From assembly GCA_003996215.1 (NCBI GenBank), contig QJPP01001947.1, positions 310,001 to 374,000 of the forward strand: 64,000 nucleotides of DNA, in the 5' to 3' direction. Below the pieces are notes generated by a model, which was not told the DNA's origin, did not search any database, and was given only the letters and a program-made list of their open reading frames with translations. Position 1 is the first letter of the stretch. Each line of letters begins with the position of its first letter. Both the position numbers and the translations under genes were made by a program. Source of the DNA: Jaltomata sinuosa (Eukaryota > Streptophyta > Magnoliopsida > Solanales > Solanaceae). This document shows positions 33,443 to 46,689 of the stretch, in pieces.

Positions 33443-34874
33443 TTATTGGTTGCTATAATACATTAGATAGCGTGCAAATCCTTTCTATACTATTCTAATA
33501 TAGAACCTTACTCTCTATATTACATTACTCTATTTTTTATTTTATTTTGCTATTTCATCATCAATTTTTGTATAAGATACGTTGATTGAAGAAGTTTTAT
33601 TTAATTGATAAAAAATTCTCTTTTTTATGTTTTATTTATCCACCATTTCGTATATTATATGTACAAGGGACAATTGTAGAGTAACAGATTTCTGATACAT
33701 CTGAAAAAATTAAATCAACACTAGAAATTTTTAACAAACAGAATCAAGAATTATTACTTTTTCATTTTGACCCAAGATTTTTTTTCCTACACCCCTTTCT
33801 TGTGTTGAAGATTAGTAAGACAAATAATCCTTCCTAAAAGCTTTTACTTTCCTGCATTTATTCCTCGATTTTTTATGTCTAGTATTTAAATATATTTGAC
33901 TTTTATTTAATCTGATTTAGTTTTTTGAAAAAATATTTGAGTAGTTTGGCTAAGCTATTATTGGAAGATTTCACTGATATAAGACGTATCAATAATTTTC
34001 TATTCTAATATATGTCTTTAATATGATGACTAATAAATCATCAATTATCAATTTTATAGTGTACATTTTGAAAAAATAATTATAATTATTTGTGATAAAG
34101 ATATTTAATAATTATTTGTATTAAAATATTTAATTAATATATATAATGCATAGCTTCATGTACAAATACCATTTATATGATTCAAAGTTGTGAATCATTT
34201 CATTGAATTTAACAGATGCATATGTATTCATTGTAATGGCGAATTAGATACCCATTGCTTTCTTATGACTAAAAAGTTTGAAGTTTAGTAAAAATATATG
34301 CTTTTAAAAGTTTTTAGTAAAATTAACTTGACCAAAATGCAGTACATTTGTCGCTTAACAAATTTAGAAGGAGAAGCTGGCAACTTCTAAGTTCTAATCT
34401 CACAAAAATTGTATGACCCATGAAAAGGTTACCAATACTAGATAAACGTCAAAACGTGTAAAAATTATATCTCAAATAATATTCAAGATTATAAGAGAAA
34501 CTCAAAATTACACATCAATTATGATACAATAATGTTGATTTTTCATTACTAAAACTCTTTTGGAAAAACCAAACTTATATTTTCACCTTACTCACATGAC
34601 ACAAAATATGTTTAATCAAGTAATGTTTGTCAAAGTCAATATGAAATTTATATGAAAAATCTATTGATAAAAATATGTATATATATAAAGTATAATAAAT
34701 GTATATATTTTATTATATATACATTGTGTAATTAGTATATAATGTATATATTTTTATATATAATTAGTATGTATATATTATATATTTAGTATATATTTAT
34801 TACACAATCATAGGCATGAAGGATTACACTTCATTGTCTTCTTTTTTATTCTAAATGTCTCCATTATATTAGTT

Positions 34875-34900
34875 GGGGGGGGGGGGGGGGGGGGGGGGGG
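34875..34900 (+). repeat. 26-base poly-G run
   Basis: An uninterrupted run of 26 G inside AT-rich sequence. Its length may be an assembly approximation. Confidence 0.95.
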
Positions 34901-35361
34901 AACCAAAAAGACTAAAAAATTGTATTTGATTATTTAAAAAGGTAGCAATTAGATGAGCTATAAAATATTTTAAAAAAAAAGAGCAGCAAAAAACAACAAA
35001 AGAAAAATGAAGGCCCGCTAAAAAAGTCAAGAATGTCTATAATTTAGAAAATTAATTTCTTGGATAATTTGGTTGACATTATTTTTCACCGAATGATCGA
35101 TTATGTACTTGCCTCGTGTTATTCATTGATTTTCTTATTTCTTATCAATATCGAATATGAGCCCGTCATATATTTTATCCATTTTTACTTCACTCATTTA
35201 CGACCCCATCATATCCAACTCGACCCGCCTATTTGTCACTCTATCGTAAAGTAACGGGTATATATATAAAAATTAACGAATATAAGAGATGAATTTTTGA
35301 GGTATTTATTGAATTATTTATAAATAAATTACAAGTACCACATATAATTGTGTTGGGTAAG

Positions 35362-37295
35362 TGTCAAGCTCCGAGGCGACCTCCTAGACGTAACATGGAC
35401 CCGGGCTCACAAGGAGTCCAAGTTAACCCTTGGCATTAAAATGACATAGACATAACATAAGAATCATAGCGGAAGCATAGATGACAATATAGGCAATCAA
35501 CTCCAAAATAGATAAATATCTAGGAGGAACACAATCTGAAACAAAGAAATACGAATATATGACTATGTCTGAAAAGCCTCTAACTGACATAAAGAGTTGT
35601 TGGAACAAGACCCCAGCTAACTCAAAAATCTGAAAGAAAGATATGAAAGTAACTAGTCTAGTACTGGTTCTTGAATGATGAGGAATCACCAACACAAGCT
35701 GAATAATCGGGGATGTCGAGCCACGAGCCTGAATCTGCATCATAAAAGGATGCAACACAAGAATATATGCCAGTAATATAAGATATACTGAATATGTGAG
35801 CCTATGCAATAACATGATAAAACATGCTTGAAAACATACTTAAAATTGATACTTTTCATAATGAGAAAAATCATGAGTAAACATTATGATTTTAAGTGTA
35901 AAACATGAAGTAGAATACCATAAAACTTGAAAGCTTGAAAGAACATGAATACAAGAGTTTCTCTTAACCGACATAAACCATAATGAGCTACATGAAGTCT
36001 AGTGTCATGCACCCACACTGAAAAAGGTTGTCCTAACCGGCCAAGGTTAGAACCATGTCATAAGGATCCGGTCATAAGCCTCGAAGGGCAACCTACGGTG
36101 GCAACATAGTTTTGGGACATGGATTATCTAAACCCTCATTGCTCGGTGCTAAATACTACTCCCAAAATAATACATATAGCTCAATAATACTTGTGACATA
36201 TCTGATACCAAAACTGTTTGAAAAACATAAAAACATATCTAATGACATGCGAATCTCATATCATAAGTCTTAAAACTTAGCACAACCATAATTTAAAACA
36301 TAGTTTCCTTTCTAGAATCATAGCTTAAGGAATTAGGCATGTAATCTCATGATAATAAAGGTCATGTTATCTAATCATGCAAATTTTTACTTAAAAACAT
36401 GTAATTTAATGGAAATATGCTAGAATTCATCATCAACATATGGGCTTTTGAAATTATTGAAGGAATCTCAATTAAAACATGGGTAGTGGATAAGAAATCA
36501 TGAATTGATGCTTTAAAATAAAATTCAGAACTTTTCTCCAATTTGGGTAAGAACCCTAAATTCAAAATTTGAAAAATCAAAATAAAAACTTGGGATCTTG
36601 GGCATAAGGGTGAAGGGAATCCCTTATTAAATATCCACATACCTGAATTGAAGCTTTCTATACCAAGGATGAAGAGAAATGAAGACTTGAAACTTGGAGA
36701 TTGAAGCTTGAGAGACCCTTTCAACTTTTAGGATAGAATGAGCGTTTGAGATGAGACATAGGCTAAAAGGAGTGAAAATCCTTCTAGAATTGTCCAAATC
36801 AACCTCACTTAGGAGTTTAAAGGGTGGGTAATTACCAAAATAACCCAGGGACTTAAATTAGAAAAAACATATTTTAAAACTCAGCTTTAGGTTCCACGGG
36901 TCTTTTCAACGAGCTATAGAAGTAACCACGGTTCATGGATTGGAGTCATGATTTCTGAGTGAAAATATAGGGTGTGGGTCTTGTTCCACGAGTTCACAGG
37001 ATGGTCTATGGAACCATCTACGATTCGTAGAACCCACTCATGGTTCCTGAGAAAATTTGATACCCTCAGTTTGAGTTCCACGAGTTGGTTTCACGATTAG
37101 TGGAACCATCCATGAACAGTAAAACTGACTCATGGTTCTCAGACCTGAGGATGATCTGTAGGAATAGTTTAACAAGTACCTTCCACAACTCATGGTTCCA
37201 TCCATGGCTCGTGGACTTGAATCGTGATTCTTGGAAATTTCATAATTTTCAGAGATCTCAAGTTTAAAAGCTTGTTCGGAATTCGGGGTGTTATA
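35362..37295 (-). repeat. 3' LTR of element C
   Basis: Plus-strand ends are TGTCAAGCTCCGAGG (35362) and GGGGTGTTATA (37295; TTACA in A). It is 1934 bases long, with the same CCACGG/CATGGTTC-rich U3 (about 36890-37260) as the LTRs of A and B. Confidence 0.88.
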
Positions 37296-37310
37296 ATATC
37301 TCCCCCTTGA
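37296..37310 (-). other. Polypurine tract of element C
   Basis: The minus strand reads TCAAGGGGGAGATAT next to the 3' LTR, preceded by the CATTCGAGGATGAATAATC block. Confidence 0.85.
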
Positions 37311-37530
37311 GATTATTCATCCTCGAATGAAGACTAAGTGAGGAAAAAATTGATAGAAAATAGCCCAACCAACAAACAAAACATAAAAACTGAAGAATAA
37401 ACATGAAAACTAACTTCTTTTCTTAAAAACATGATTGAACTAACTTCGGAAAACATGGATGCATGCTAGGATCATGAGGGAAACTGATGGGATAGAATCG
37501 GAGCGATAAACTAAGGAGAAAACTATTACC

Positions 37531-38830
37531 TCAAGCAGAAACTTGATCGGAAGGAGAGAGATGAGGGTACTTGGCCTTCATGGATGCTTTTGCTTCCGAA
37601 GTAGCTCCCTCAACTAGTTCGTTCCTCCAAAGGACTTTCACCGAAGTGACTTCTATATTCCTCAATATCCAAACTTGATAATCAAGAATCTCCAGGGGAA
37701 CTTCTTTATAGGTGGCTATCCTTCACACCCACATCCTCCAAAGGTACAATCAAGGTCATATCACCAACACACTTCTTCAATAAGGAAATATGGAAGGCAT
37801 ATGAACCGCTTCTAGACTGGTTGGAAACTCTAACTCATAAGCAACACTACCAACTCTCTTCAGAATCCTGTAAGGACTTATAAAGTGGGGACTAAGTTTC
37901 CCTTTCTTACCAAACCTCATCACACCCTTCATGGGTGACACCTTTAAAAATACCCAATCATCCACCTCAAACTCTAAGTATCTTATTTTCACATCTACAT
38001 AAGATTTATGTCGACTCTAAGCGGTCTTCAACCTCTCCTTAATAATCTGGACTTTGTCCATAGAATCATGAACCAAATCTGGACAAATCAAAGCTGCCTC
38101 ACCTACCTTAAACCAACCAATAAGAGATCTACACCTCCGTCCATAAAAAGCCTCATAAGGATCCATCTGGATGCTAGAGTGAAAGCGATTGTTGTAGGCA
38201 AACTCAATAACAAGTAAGTAATCATCCCAATTACCTTTGAAATCGATAACACAAGATCTCAATATATCTTTGAAGGTCTGAGTAGTATGCTCGGCCTGGC
38301 CATCCATCTGTGGGTGAAAAGTTGTGTTAATGACTACCAAGACCTCTCTGAAATGATCTCCAAAAATGGGATGTAAATTGAGTACCTCTATCTAAGATGA
38401 TAGACAAAGGAACCCCATGCAATCGGACTATCTCAAGGATGTAGAGTCTGGCATAATCCTCTGCTGAATCACTAGTCTTGACAGCCAAGAAGTTGGATGA
38501 CTTAGTTATCATGTTGACAATCACTCAAATAGAATCATGCTGTCTGCGAGAACGAGACAAAACCATAATGAAGTCCATATTAATCGCTTCCCACTTCCAA
38601 GTAGGAAGATCAATATCCTGAGTTATACCATCGGTCGCTGATGTTCTACTTTCATTTGTTGATAGTTTGGACACTTAGCCATAAAATTTTCTATGTCCCT
38701 CTTCATGCCATTCCACCAATAGACTTCCCATAGGTCACGGTACATCTTGGTGGCACCGGGGTGAATAAAATATATAGAACCATGAGCCTCAGTCAAATTT
38801 TTTTGTCTCAACCCATCTACATGTGGCATA
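37531..38830 (-). pseudogene. Integrase and chromodomain of element C, broken
   Basis: From 38830 downward: the zinc-binding region (HGSIYFIHPGATKMYRDL, then CPNYQQMKVEH, where Tyr replaces the second Cys of CPNCQQ), core (38327-38524: VKTSDSAEDYARLYI, ILDRGTQFTS; 38017-38340: TTFHPQMDGQAEHT with the third acid kept), the GKKGKLSPHFISPY block (37777-37992), and a decayed chromodomain ending at the TGA at 37531. Frameshifts separate the pieces. Confidence 0.87.
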
Positions 38831-38841
38831 CATAGTCGACC

Positions 38842-40449
38842 CTAATATCGAAGCATACTATCCTTCTCTTGGGAGAAAACCTCTACCCTTTGTTGATGGA
38901 CTGCGCCCTTCAACTGAAGAAAAATAAGATTATTGTCCTGCTTTTCCTTCACATTAACTACCACAAATGATTTGGAACCAGTCTGAATGATAACACCACC
39001 ATCCAATGAATCTATAAGGCGAACTCCTAATCGAGCAAGTCTGTGAACATCCCTCGCTAACTTCTTCTTTTTGTCTTCCACCGAAAACACACTACCCATA
39101 GACAGTCTACAAAGTGCATCTGCCACTACATTGTCCTTACCCGGATAGTAAAGCACACTCATATCATAATCCTTAAGAAACTCAAGCCACCTTCTTTGAC
39201 GAAGATTCAATTCTTTCTGAGTGAAGACATACTGAAGACTCTTATGATCGGTGAATACATCCACGTGAACACTATATAAGTAGTGTCTATAATTCTTCAA
39301 AGCAAAAACCACGGCTGCTAACTCAAGATATGAGTAGGGTAGTTCTTCTCATGAATCTTAAGCTTCCTAGAAGCATAAGAAATCACCTTACCACACTGCA
39401 TCAACACACAACCGAAATCAATTATAGAAGAATAACAATACACAACAAAGTCATATAGGCCCTCGAGTAGAGACAAAACTGGGGTAATGGTCAACCTAGT
39501 CTTAAATTCCTGAAATTTCCTCTCACATAGATCATACCTCTGGAATTTGACCTTCTTCTGATTCAACTTGGTCAATGGGACAGCAATGTAAGAAAATCCT
39601 TCCACAAATCTCCTGTAGTAACCAGCCAAACCCAAAAAGCTCTTTATATTAGATGAGAAAGTGGGTCTAGGATAGTTCATCACTTCCTTAATTTTCTGCA
39701 AATCAACACAAATACCATCTCTAGTCACACAGTGACCTAGAAAAGCAACAGACTGCATCATGAACTCACAGTTACTGCACTTAGAAAATAACTGACGATC
39801 CTTGAGAGTTTGCAACACAACTCTCAAATGGTCCGCATGCTCAACCTCACTCTGAGAGTAGATAAGAATATCATCACTGAAAACAGTCATAAACATATCC
39901 AAATACTATTTGAACACATGGTTCATCAAGTCCATAAAGATTGTAGAATCTTTCATTAGTCCAAAAGATATAACCACAAATTCATAATAACCATACCGAG
40001 TCCTGAAGGTTGTCTTTGAAATGTCACACTCCCTAACTCTGAGCTAATGATAGCTAGATCTAAGGTCAATATTGGAGAAAAAGTTGGCACCCTGAAGCTT
40101 ATCGGAAAAGTCATCAATCCTCGAAATGGGATACTTATTCTTAATTGTGACCTTGTTCAACTAACGGTAGTCTATACACATTCTGAGAGAACCATCCTTC
40201 TTATGCCCGAATAGAACTGGATCACCCCATAGAGATATGCTGGGCCTAATTAAAACCTTATCAAGGAGGTCCTTCAACTGTTCTGCCAATTACTTAAGTT
40301 CTACTAGAGTCATCCTATAGGGAGGAATAGAAATAAGACGCGTATCTAGAAGAAGATATATTCCAAAGTCGATCTCCAACTCTAGAGGGACTCTGGATAT
40401 ATCCTCGAGAAACACATCTAGAAATTCACTTACCATAAGAACTGACTAG
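38842..40449 (-). pseudogene. Reverse transcriptase and RNase H of element C, broken
   Basis: RT begins next to the element D insertion at 40450 and runs downward: KIDLRSSYH (near 40060, intact motif A Asp, then a stop), and the active-site box as FSDDILIYS at about 39870, with Ser for Ile. The connection and RNase H follow (39318-39600: GLAGYYRRFVEGFS; 38842-39312: VFTDHKSLQYVFTQKELN, NVVADALCRLS). The RNase H Asp is replaced by Tyr (YCYSS). Confidence 0.88.
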
Positions 40450-40454
40450 AGGGG

Positions 40455-42043
40455 TGATGTGCCGGGATTTGAAGGCACTTTTGACGCTTAAAACATAGGA
40501 TTTTTGGGAGTTCTTAAGTACTTTTAGTTAGATTTAATGTTGTTTGTTAAGTGTGCAGGAACAAAGTAGGAATTTGAAAAGAAAGCCAAAAGGTTGCAGT
40601 TACAGGGCAAAAAGGAGGCCACCACGGGCGTCATATCCACAACATCCCATGGGGCTGACCGTTAAGGTGAGGCAGCAGAAGTTCCAAGTCTTGAGAGCCC
40701 CGATGGGCTAGCAAACTACCCGTGGCAGACACAATGGGGCATAGCCTTTCCCGTCAAAAAAGCTCCAGGAGATTATGCTAAGGGTAAAGGAAGGACGACA
40801 GGCTCCACCATGTCCCGTCACCAGCCTGACATCTCATGACAAGTTGCCCGTGGGAACCTGGCAAGGAAGGTGGAAAGGACCAAGTGGGGCGATGTGAGAC
40901 AGTGATGGACATCGCAACTGCAATGTCCCATCAAACCTAGCCCGTTAGAACATGGCAGTGAATTTTCTGAAGACCTAAAGAAGGCTGATATGCACCCACG
41001 ACGCCCATCGCCTCAGCGACGGCCCGTGAGGTGACCCATCGGATCTGACTACGTCCAGTTTTCCCTATCTTATTAGGATTTGGCTTCTTTGTCTATAAAT
41101 ACTTTACCCAAGGTTTTATTTTACCGTTGTTACGTGTGGTTAATAGTTTGTTTAGGAATTATTTCAAGTTACTTTCGGATATTTTTTTACTTTGATTTTG
41201 GTATTGATTTAGGACACAAGTTCTTGGTATTGCAGTGTTCTTGAGACTGTTCTTCAAGATTCCGATTTTCTTCATTCTTATTTGTAAGTATATCTTGATG
41301 ATTGCTCAAACAAACATTAAGCACATGCTTATGAACATGAGTAGTTAAATCCAGAACTAGGGTTGTGGGAACCATGAAGGATTAACAAAGTAGGCAAAGT
41401 ACTTAGGTATTCTAGGGAGGTGTTTATGCATGTATTATTCTTCCCTTCGTTTCGATTGCTTTTTAATGGTGCGCAACGTTAGAACTCACTTTATCCTTAC
41501 TTTCCGAACCAAGGAGGTAACAGATGGGAAAAGGGTTATTAACAATGAGATTTGAGGCTATCAACCCTCATCTAATAGCTTGACCTTGTCCAGGAATAGC
41601 TAATCTGGGATCAAGGGTAATGGTTAGTAAAGCGATACCCGCGGCCGAACCAAGGCGGGTGGTGAAATTCACCTAGTTGCCAGACCAAGGACTTAGGTGA
41701 ACTTAACTTACCGATTCTTCATCCTAAGAACCAAACTAGTTTACCAAGTACAAAAACCTTACTAAGTTATGATCTCATGGGGAAAACTACCATAGTCACT
41801 TCTCTTATTGATAACAATTGTTGAAATTAATCTCTGTCACTTGTTTACTTTTGGTTTACAATAATCACTTGTTACTTTAAACTCCCCCTTTTATTGGAAA
41901 TAAACGACTAAGAGATTGAATAAACACCAATTGACCCTAGTCCTACCATATTTCTTGTGGGATCTATCCCAACCTTTAGTTGGGTTCTATATTTGAACGG
42001 CGACCGCTTGCGCTTCTTTTAGAGGTGTAATTTGGGCGCATCA
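40455..42043 (+). repeat. 5' LTR of element D
   Basis: TGATGTGCCGGG to GGGCGCATCA, 1589 bases. The U3 part (40600-41060) is GC-rich with repeated GCCCGTGG/CCCATCG/GACGG motifs. A canonical TATA box lies at 41093. A 62-codon minus frame inside is not a gene. Confidence 0.94.
41093..41101 (+). promoter_or_regulatory. TATA box of element D LTR
   Basis: CTATAAATA in TTTGTCTATAAATACTTTACC, conserved in the 3' LTR at 54118-54126. It probably sets the start of the genomic RNA a few tens of bases downstream. Confidence 0.7.
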
Positions 42044-42048
42044 AATTT

Positions 42049-42061
42049 TGGCGCCGTTACC
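42049..42061 (+). other. Primer binding site of element D (Asp-tRNA type)
   Basis: TGGCGCCGTTACC begins five bases after the LTR. The Asp-tRNA primer site usual in Athila/Tat elements is TGGCGCCGTTGCC, one base different. Confidence 0.88.
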
Positions 42062-42246
42062 ATGGAATACAGTTTAGGATTAAGAGAGATTATGTTTATT
42101 TCACTTATAGTCCTTATTTCCTTATCGTACTTTTTCTGTTGTTTTTGTTTTGATCGCAGGTTGCACACTTGTGCATGCCAAGCACAAGGAGTTAAGGCAA
42201 TCCCTTGATCCCTTACAATCCGGAGTTCTCCAAAACATTACGAAAC

Positions 42247-43640
42247 ATGTCTAAGGATAGAGAGCACGAGACTCAAGAGAAGATCACAACTCGGTTACTA
42301 GTTGAGGCCGAGCAAAAGAAAAGGGAAGAAACAACATGCCAAAATGAGGGCGAAGATGCCCTAGCTGCTTAAGATGCTCGAATTGCTAAGGATCTTGTAG
42401 CTCGAAATGCTACAGTTGAGGAAGAAAGGTTAAGAAGCCAACATGCTGTCCGGGATGAGGCAAAACTAGATGCGTGCCATATAATCCGGATCGACAGATA
42501 CAACAACAAAGCCATATTCCTTGGTATTATGATGAAGAGGATGATCATGAGGAGGAATTCGGAAATACTGGACCCATAGTGCTGCCACCATTGGCTAAAG
42601 GAACAAAGTTTAATATGACCAGCGCCATGATCTAGCTGCTGAACCTGAAAGGACTTTATTCAGGAAAGCCCACGAAGGATGCAATTACACATGTGCAGAA
42701 TTTTTTGGGGATTAGAAAATTATACAATATGACAGGAGTGGGGCAGGAAGCTATCAGACTGGGGATATTTCCATTTTCATTGAATGGTGAGGCTACTGCA
42801 TGGCTCTCAAAACTGCCTGATAATTCCATATACACATGGCATGAGCTGAAGAATCAGTTTCTGGAGCGGTTCTTTCCTCTATCAAGGATGTTTACACTAA
42901 AATAGGAGATCTATAATTTCAAGCAACTGCCCGCAGAAGCATTGTATAAGTCTTGGCTAAGGTTTAAGAAGAAGATTAAACAAGTTCTGAAACACGGAAT
43001 TCCTGTAAGGCATCTGATGAAGATCTTGTACAAGGCTTTGAATGCAAACACCAAAGCAGTAGTTGTTACTGTAACTGGAGGAGCATTCATGGAGAACTCA
43101 TATTATGAGGCTGCTGAGATGCTGGATAGGTTTGCAAAGACTAATCAAGCATGGCATACTAGAGAGGCTGAGGTTCAAGCAGGCACTTATGCAGTTGGTA
43201 AGTCTGTGGATCCAAATGAAATAGAAGACATTAAGTAGACTAGGCTGAGATGAACATCACACTGGGGTTGCTGGCAAATAAATTCCTAGCTGAGGGAGTA
43301 GAGAAAGTTAAAGCCGTAGGTTCTCAAGGTAAAGCACCAAGGTCAGACGGTTACTCATCCAAAGAAGAAGTAAGTTATCTGAATGATCAAGGGATGGGTG
43401 TTCGAGCCTCTGGCTAGGGAAATCAAGGTTGGAACAAAGATAGGTATGACTACTACAATCAGGCCGGGTAAAGAGATAGAGATAGAGATGGTGACTAGCA
43501 GAAGAAGGATGGGTACAAGAACAAGAGAAGTGGTCTCTACGTTCCGCCTGCAACTCGTGAAGAGTGGGCTGGACAACCCACCATGAAAGAGATGATCAAC
43601 AAAGTGTTCCAAAAGGTTGACTCCCGAATGCGAGTATAAA
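42247..43640 (+). pseudogene. Gag of element D, broken
   Basis: The first plausible start is the ATG at 42247 (MSKDREHETQEK...). The N-terminal zone is charged and hits an in-frame TAA at 42370. The conserved Gag domain lies at 42693-43238 (IRLGIFPFSLNGEATAWLS, WHELKNQFLERFFPLSR, then a TAG after FTLK, then YKSWLRFKKKIKQVLKHGIP). The WL..LP..S..TW pattern is typical of Athila Gag. No intact zinc knuckle is visible downstream. Stops at 42903 and 43236 and others make it non-functional. Confidence 0.85.
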
Positions 43641-43854
43641 GCAGATAAAAGTGGAACTTTCAAGTATTAATCAGAAGGTGGAGTCCCACGCTATCTCCAT
43701 CAAGCAACTTGAGTCACAGATGCATCAGTTGTAAACCAATATGAATCCGCGCCAAAAGGGAACTCTCCCAAGTGACACTGTTAAGTATTCGAAAAATGAT
43801 TGACAAGTTATGGCGGTGACTACTCGGAGTGGAAAGTAGACTGTTGATCCACCC

Positions 43855-44660
43855 TTGCCTATTCTTGTTGATGAGCCAGCCGAAGCTGAGAAGGATAATG
43901 ATGAGAAGGTAGCCGAGTCTGAAGAGAAAGATAGTGGTGAAGGGTCATCTGATAATGAACCTTCTGAAAAGAAAGAGAAGGGCAAAGAAGTTGAACCAGT
44001 CCTAAAACCCATGCCACTGCCTCCTCCACCTTACCTACAGAGGTTGAAAAAAAAGGTTGAGGACGGCAAATTCTATAAGTTTATCTCCATGCTGAAGCAG
44101 CTGTCAGTCAATATCCCTTTGGTCGAAGCTTTGGAGCAAATGCCTGGCTACGCAAAATTCATGAAGGATATTGTTATGTGGAAGAGGACAGATAGTCTTA
44201 AACCAATAAATAACTTCCACCACTGCAGTGCAATAGCATCCCATTCGATGGTACAGAAGAAGGAAGATCCTGGAGCCTTCACCATTCTGTGCACTATTGG
44301 AGCATTCTATTTTGCCAAAGCTTTGTGTGATCTGGGTGCTAGTATAAATCTGATACTACTTGCAGTTTATAATCAATTGGGCTTGGGAGACCCCTCTCCG
44401 ACTATAATGTAGTTACTTATGGCAGATCGCACGGTGAAGAGGCCTGTGGGAATTTTGTATGATGTATTGGTAAAGGTTGACACGTTTATCTTTCCTGCAG
44501 ATTTTGTTATTCTGGATTGCGAGGTTGACTTTGAGGTGCCCATCATCTTGGGGTGACCATTCTTGGATACTGGGCATATGTTGGTTGACTTAGAAATAGG
44601 TCAGATAAAATTCAGGCTGAATGACGAGGAGGTGACTTTCAATGTGTACAATTAGATGAA
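43855..44660 (+). pseudogene. Acidic linker and aspartic protease of element D, broken
   Basis: An acidic Ser/Glu/Lys-rich linker (43855-43990) is followed by PLPPPPYLQRLKKK, a motif that precedes protease in Athila polyproteins. The retropepsin domain follows at about 44230-44560: DPGAFTILCTIG, then ALCDLGASINLI. DLGAS in place of DTGAS is normal for Athila as I know it. A TAG at 44410 and a TGA near 44555 break the frame. Confidence 0.85.
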
Positions 44661-44769
44661 ACACCATGATTATATAAAAGTGGTGTTAGTTGTTGATGTT
44701 GTTGATGAGGACCATCTGGTTGTACCTATTTAGGAGATACTCGGTGTCGAAGCCCTTGCAACAGTCATT

Positions 44770-46500
44770 ATGAATTTTGAAGGTGACGACATTGATGAGT
44801 ATGACAAAATGGTTGCAGCACTTACAGGGTTAGGATCTTACACTTATGCACCAAAGAAGCTAGACTTAGACCTGAAGAATAGGAAGATGCCACCTGCTCG
44901 CCCATCTATTGAGGAGCCTCCAGTCTTGGAGCTTAAAGCACTTCCAACTCATCTTCAGTACGTATTCTTGGAAGATAATAAGACTTTTCCTGTAATCATT
45001 GCTGCAGATTTAGGTGAAGCATAGGTTGAAGCTCTGGTTTCAGTATTGAGAAAGTTTAAGAGAGCTATTGGGTGGACCATCACAAACATTATTGGGATTC
45101 TTCCTGGAATCTGCACTCACTAAATCCGGCTCAAGCCTGATTGTGTTCCATCTATTGAGCATCAACATAGGTTTAATCAGCCTATTCAAGAAGTCATCAA
45201 GAGGGAAATCATAAAGTGGTTGGATGCAGGTGTGGTTTACCCGATTTCTGACAGCAAGTGGGTGAGCCCGATTCAGTGCGTACCAAAGAAAGGAGGGATT
45301 ACGGTGGTTCCTAATGAGAAAAATGAGCTGATTCTGATGAGGCCAGTCATAGGCTGGCGCATATGCATAGACTAAAGGAAGTTGAATGTGTGGACTGAGA
45401 AGGACCATTTTACAATGCCATTCATGGACCATATAATAGACCGTCTTGTAGGTAGAGGTTGGTACAATTTTCTTGATGGTTACTCAGGGTATAATCAGAT
45501 CTCTATTTCCCCCAAAGACCAAGAGAAAACCATATTTACATGCCCATATGGTACGTTTTCCTTAAAGAGGATGCCCTTTGATCTTTGCAATGCGCCAGTG
45601 AATTTTCAGTGTTGTATGATGTCTATCTTTTCATACATGGTGGATGACACTATAGAGGTATTTATGGATGACTTTTCGGTGGTAGGTAACTTTTTTGAAG
45701 ATTGTCTAGAGCATCTGGTATGTGTGTTAAAGTGGTGTAAAGAGTGCAACCTAGTGCTGAATTGGGAGAAATGTCACTTTATGGTCAAAGAGGGCATAGT
45801 GCTTGGTCACCGAATTTCAAAGAAGGGTATAGAGATTGTTAGAGAGAATATAGAGGTGATCTAAAAATTGCCTCCACCAGTTTTTGTGAAGGGTATTCGG
45901 AGTTTCTTAGGGCATGGTGGCTTTTATAGGTGGTTTATCAAGGACTTCTCCAATATTGCAAATCCATGTGAAAGCTGCTGGAGAAAAAGGTAAAGTATGT
46001 TTTTGATGATGCATGTCCGAAGGTATTCGAGTGCCTTAAAGAGAAGTTGGTTACAACTCCTATCATTATTGCTCCTGATTGGTCTCAACCTTTTGAGGTT
46101 ATGTGCGATGCTAGTGGAGTGGCTCTAGGAGAAGTCCTAGGCCAAAGGTGTGAAAAGATCCTCCATCCCATATACTACGCTATCAAAGCACTTAACCCGG
46201 CTCAAAAGAATTATACAATGACTGAACAAGAGAATCTTGTTGTGGTCTTTGCATTCGAAAAATTCAGATCTTATTTGTTAGGCACCAAGGTGTTAGTGCA
46301 TACTGACCATTCAGCTCTTCGTTATCTTATTGAAAATAAGGATGCTAAACCTAGGTTGATTTTTAGATGGCTATTTCTGCTGCAAGAGTTTGACTTCGAA
46401 GTCAAAGACCGAAAGTGTACAGAAAATTAGGTGGCAGATCATTTTTCTAGGTTGGAAGAGGAAGCTATGTTGAAGCTGAATAATGAGCTAGAGATTGATG
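44770..46500 (+). pseudogene. Reverse transcriptase and RNase H of element D, broken
   Basis: A pre-RT region (44770-45024, LKALPTHLQYVFLEDNKTFP) leads into RT. A TAG at 45022 and a TAA near 45121 interrupt it. RT motifs: WVSPIQCVPKKGG (about 45260-45300), FLDGYSGYNQISI (45470-45510), MPFDLCNAPVNFQ (45570-45610), and FMDDFSVVG (45661-45690), the active-site box. RNase H at 46047-46430 has VMCDASGVALG with the catalytic Asp, LVVVFAFEKFRSYLLG and HTDHSALRYL. This is the longest recognisable pol segment of D and keeps its catalytic acids, but the frame is cut by stops. Confidence 0.9.
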
Positions 46501-46689
46501 ACTAGTTTCTTGACGAACAGGTATTGGCTGCTTCTCAGGATATGATCCCATAGTTTTCAGACATTGCCAACTACTTGGCAAGTGATTTAGCGCCTGATGA
46601 TATGTCCGTTCACCAAAGGGGGAAATTCATGTCTGATGTGAAGAAATATTTCTAGGAAGAGCCATTCTTGTTTCGTGTGTGTGCTGATA

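Larger units (their letters stand above)
32733..35361. other. AT-rich island without recognised element
   Basis: Lies between the end of E1 and the start of element C. Strongly AT-rich, with poly-T and poly-A runs, a (TA)n zone at about 34670-34800, and a 26-base G run at 34875-34900. No LTR ends, primer sites or transposon domains seen. Open frames are few and low in complexity (33041-33442 minus, 35060-35254 plus). It may be the original, non-retroelement DNA of the locus or a degraded organelle-derived piece; I cannot tell which. Confidence 0.55.

Noticed and set aside
35060..35254. 64-codon plus-strand frame in the AT-rich island.
   Set aside because: Short, low complexity, no motif, and ends close to element C. 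Chance is the simplest reading.
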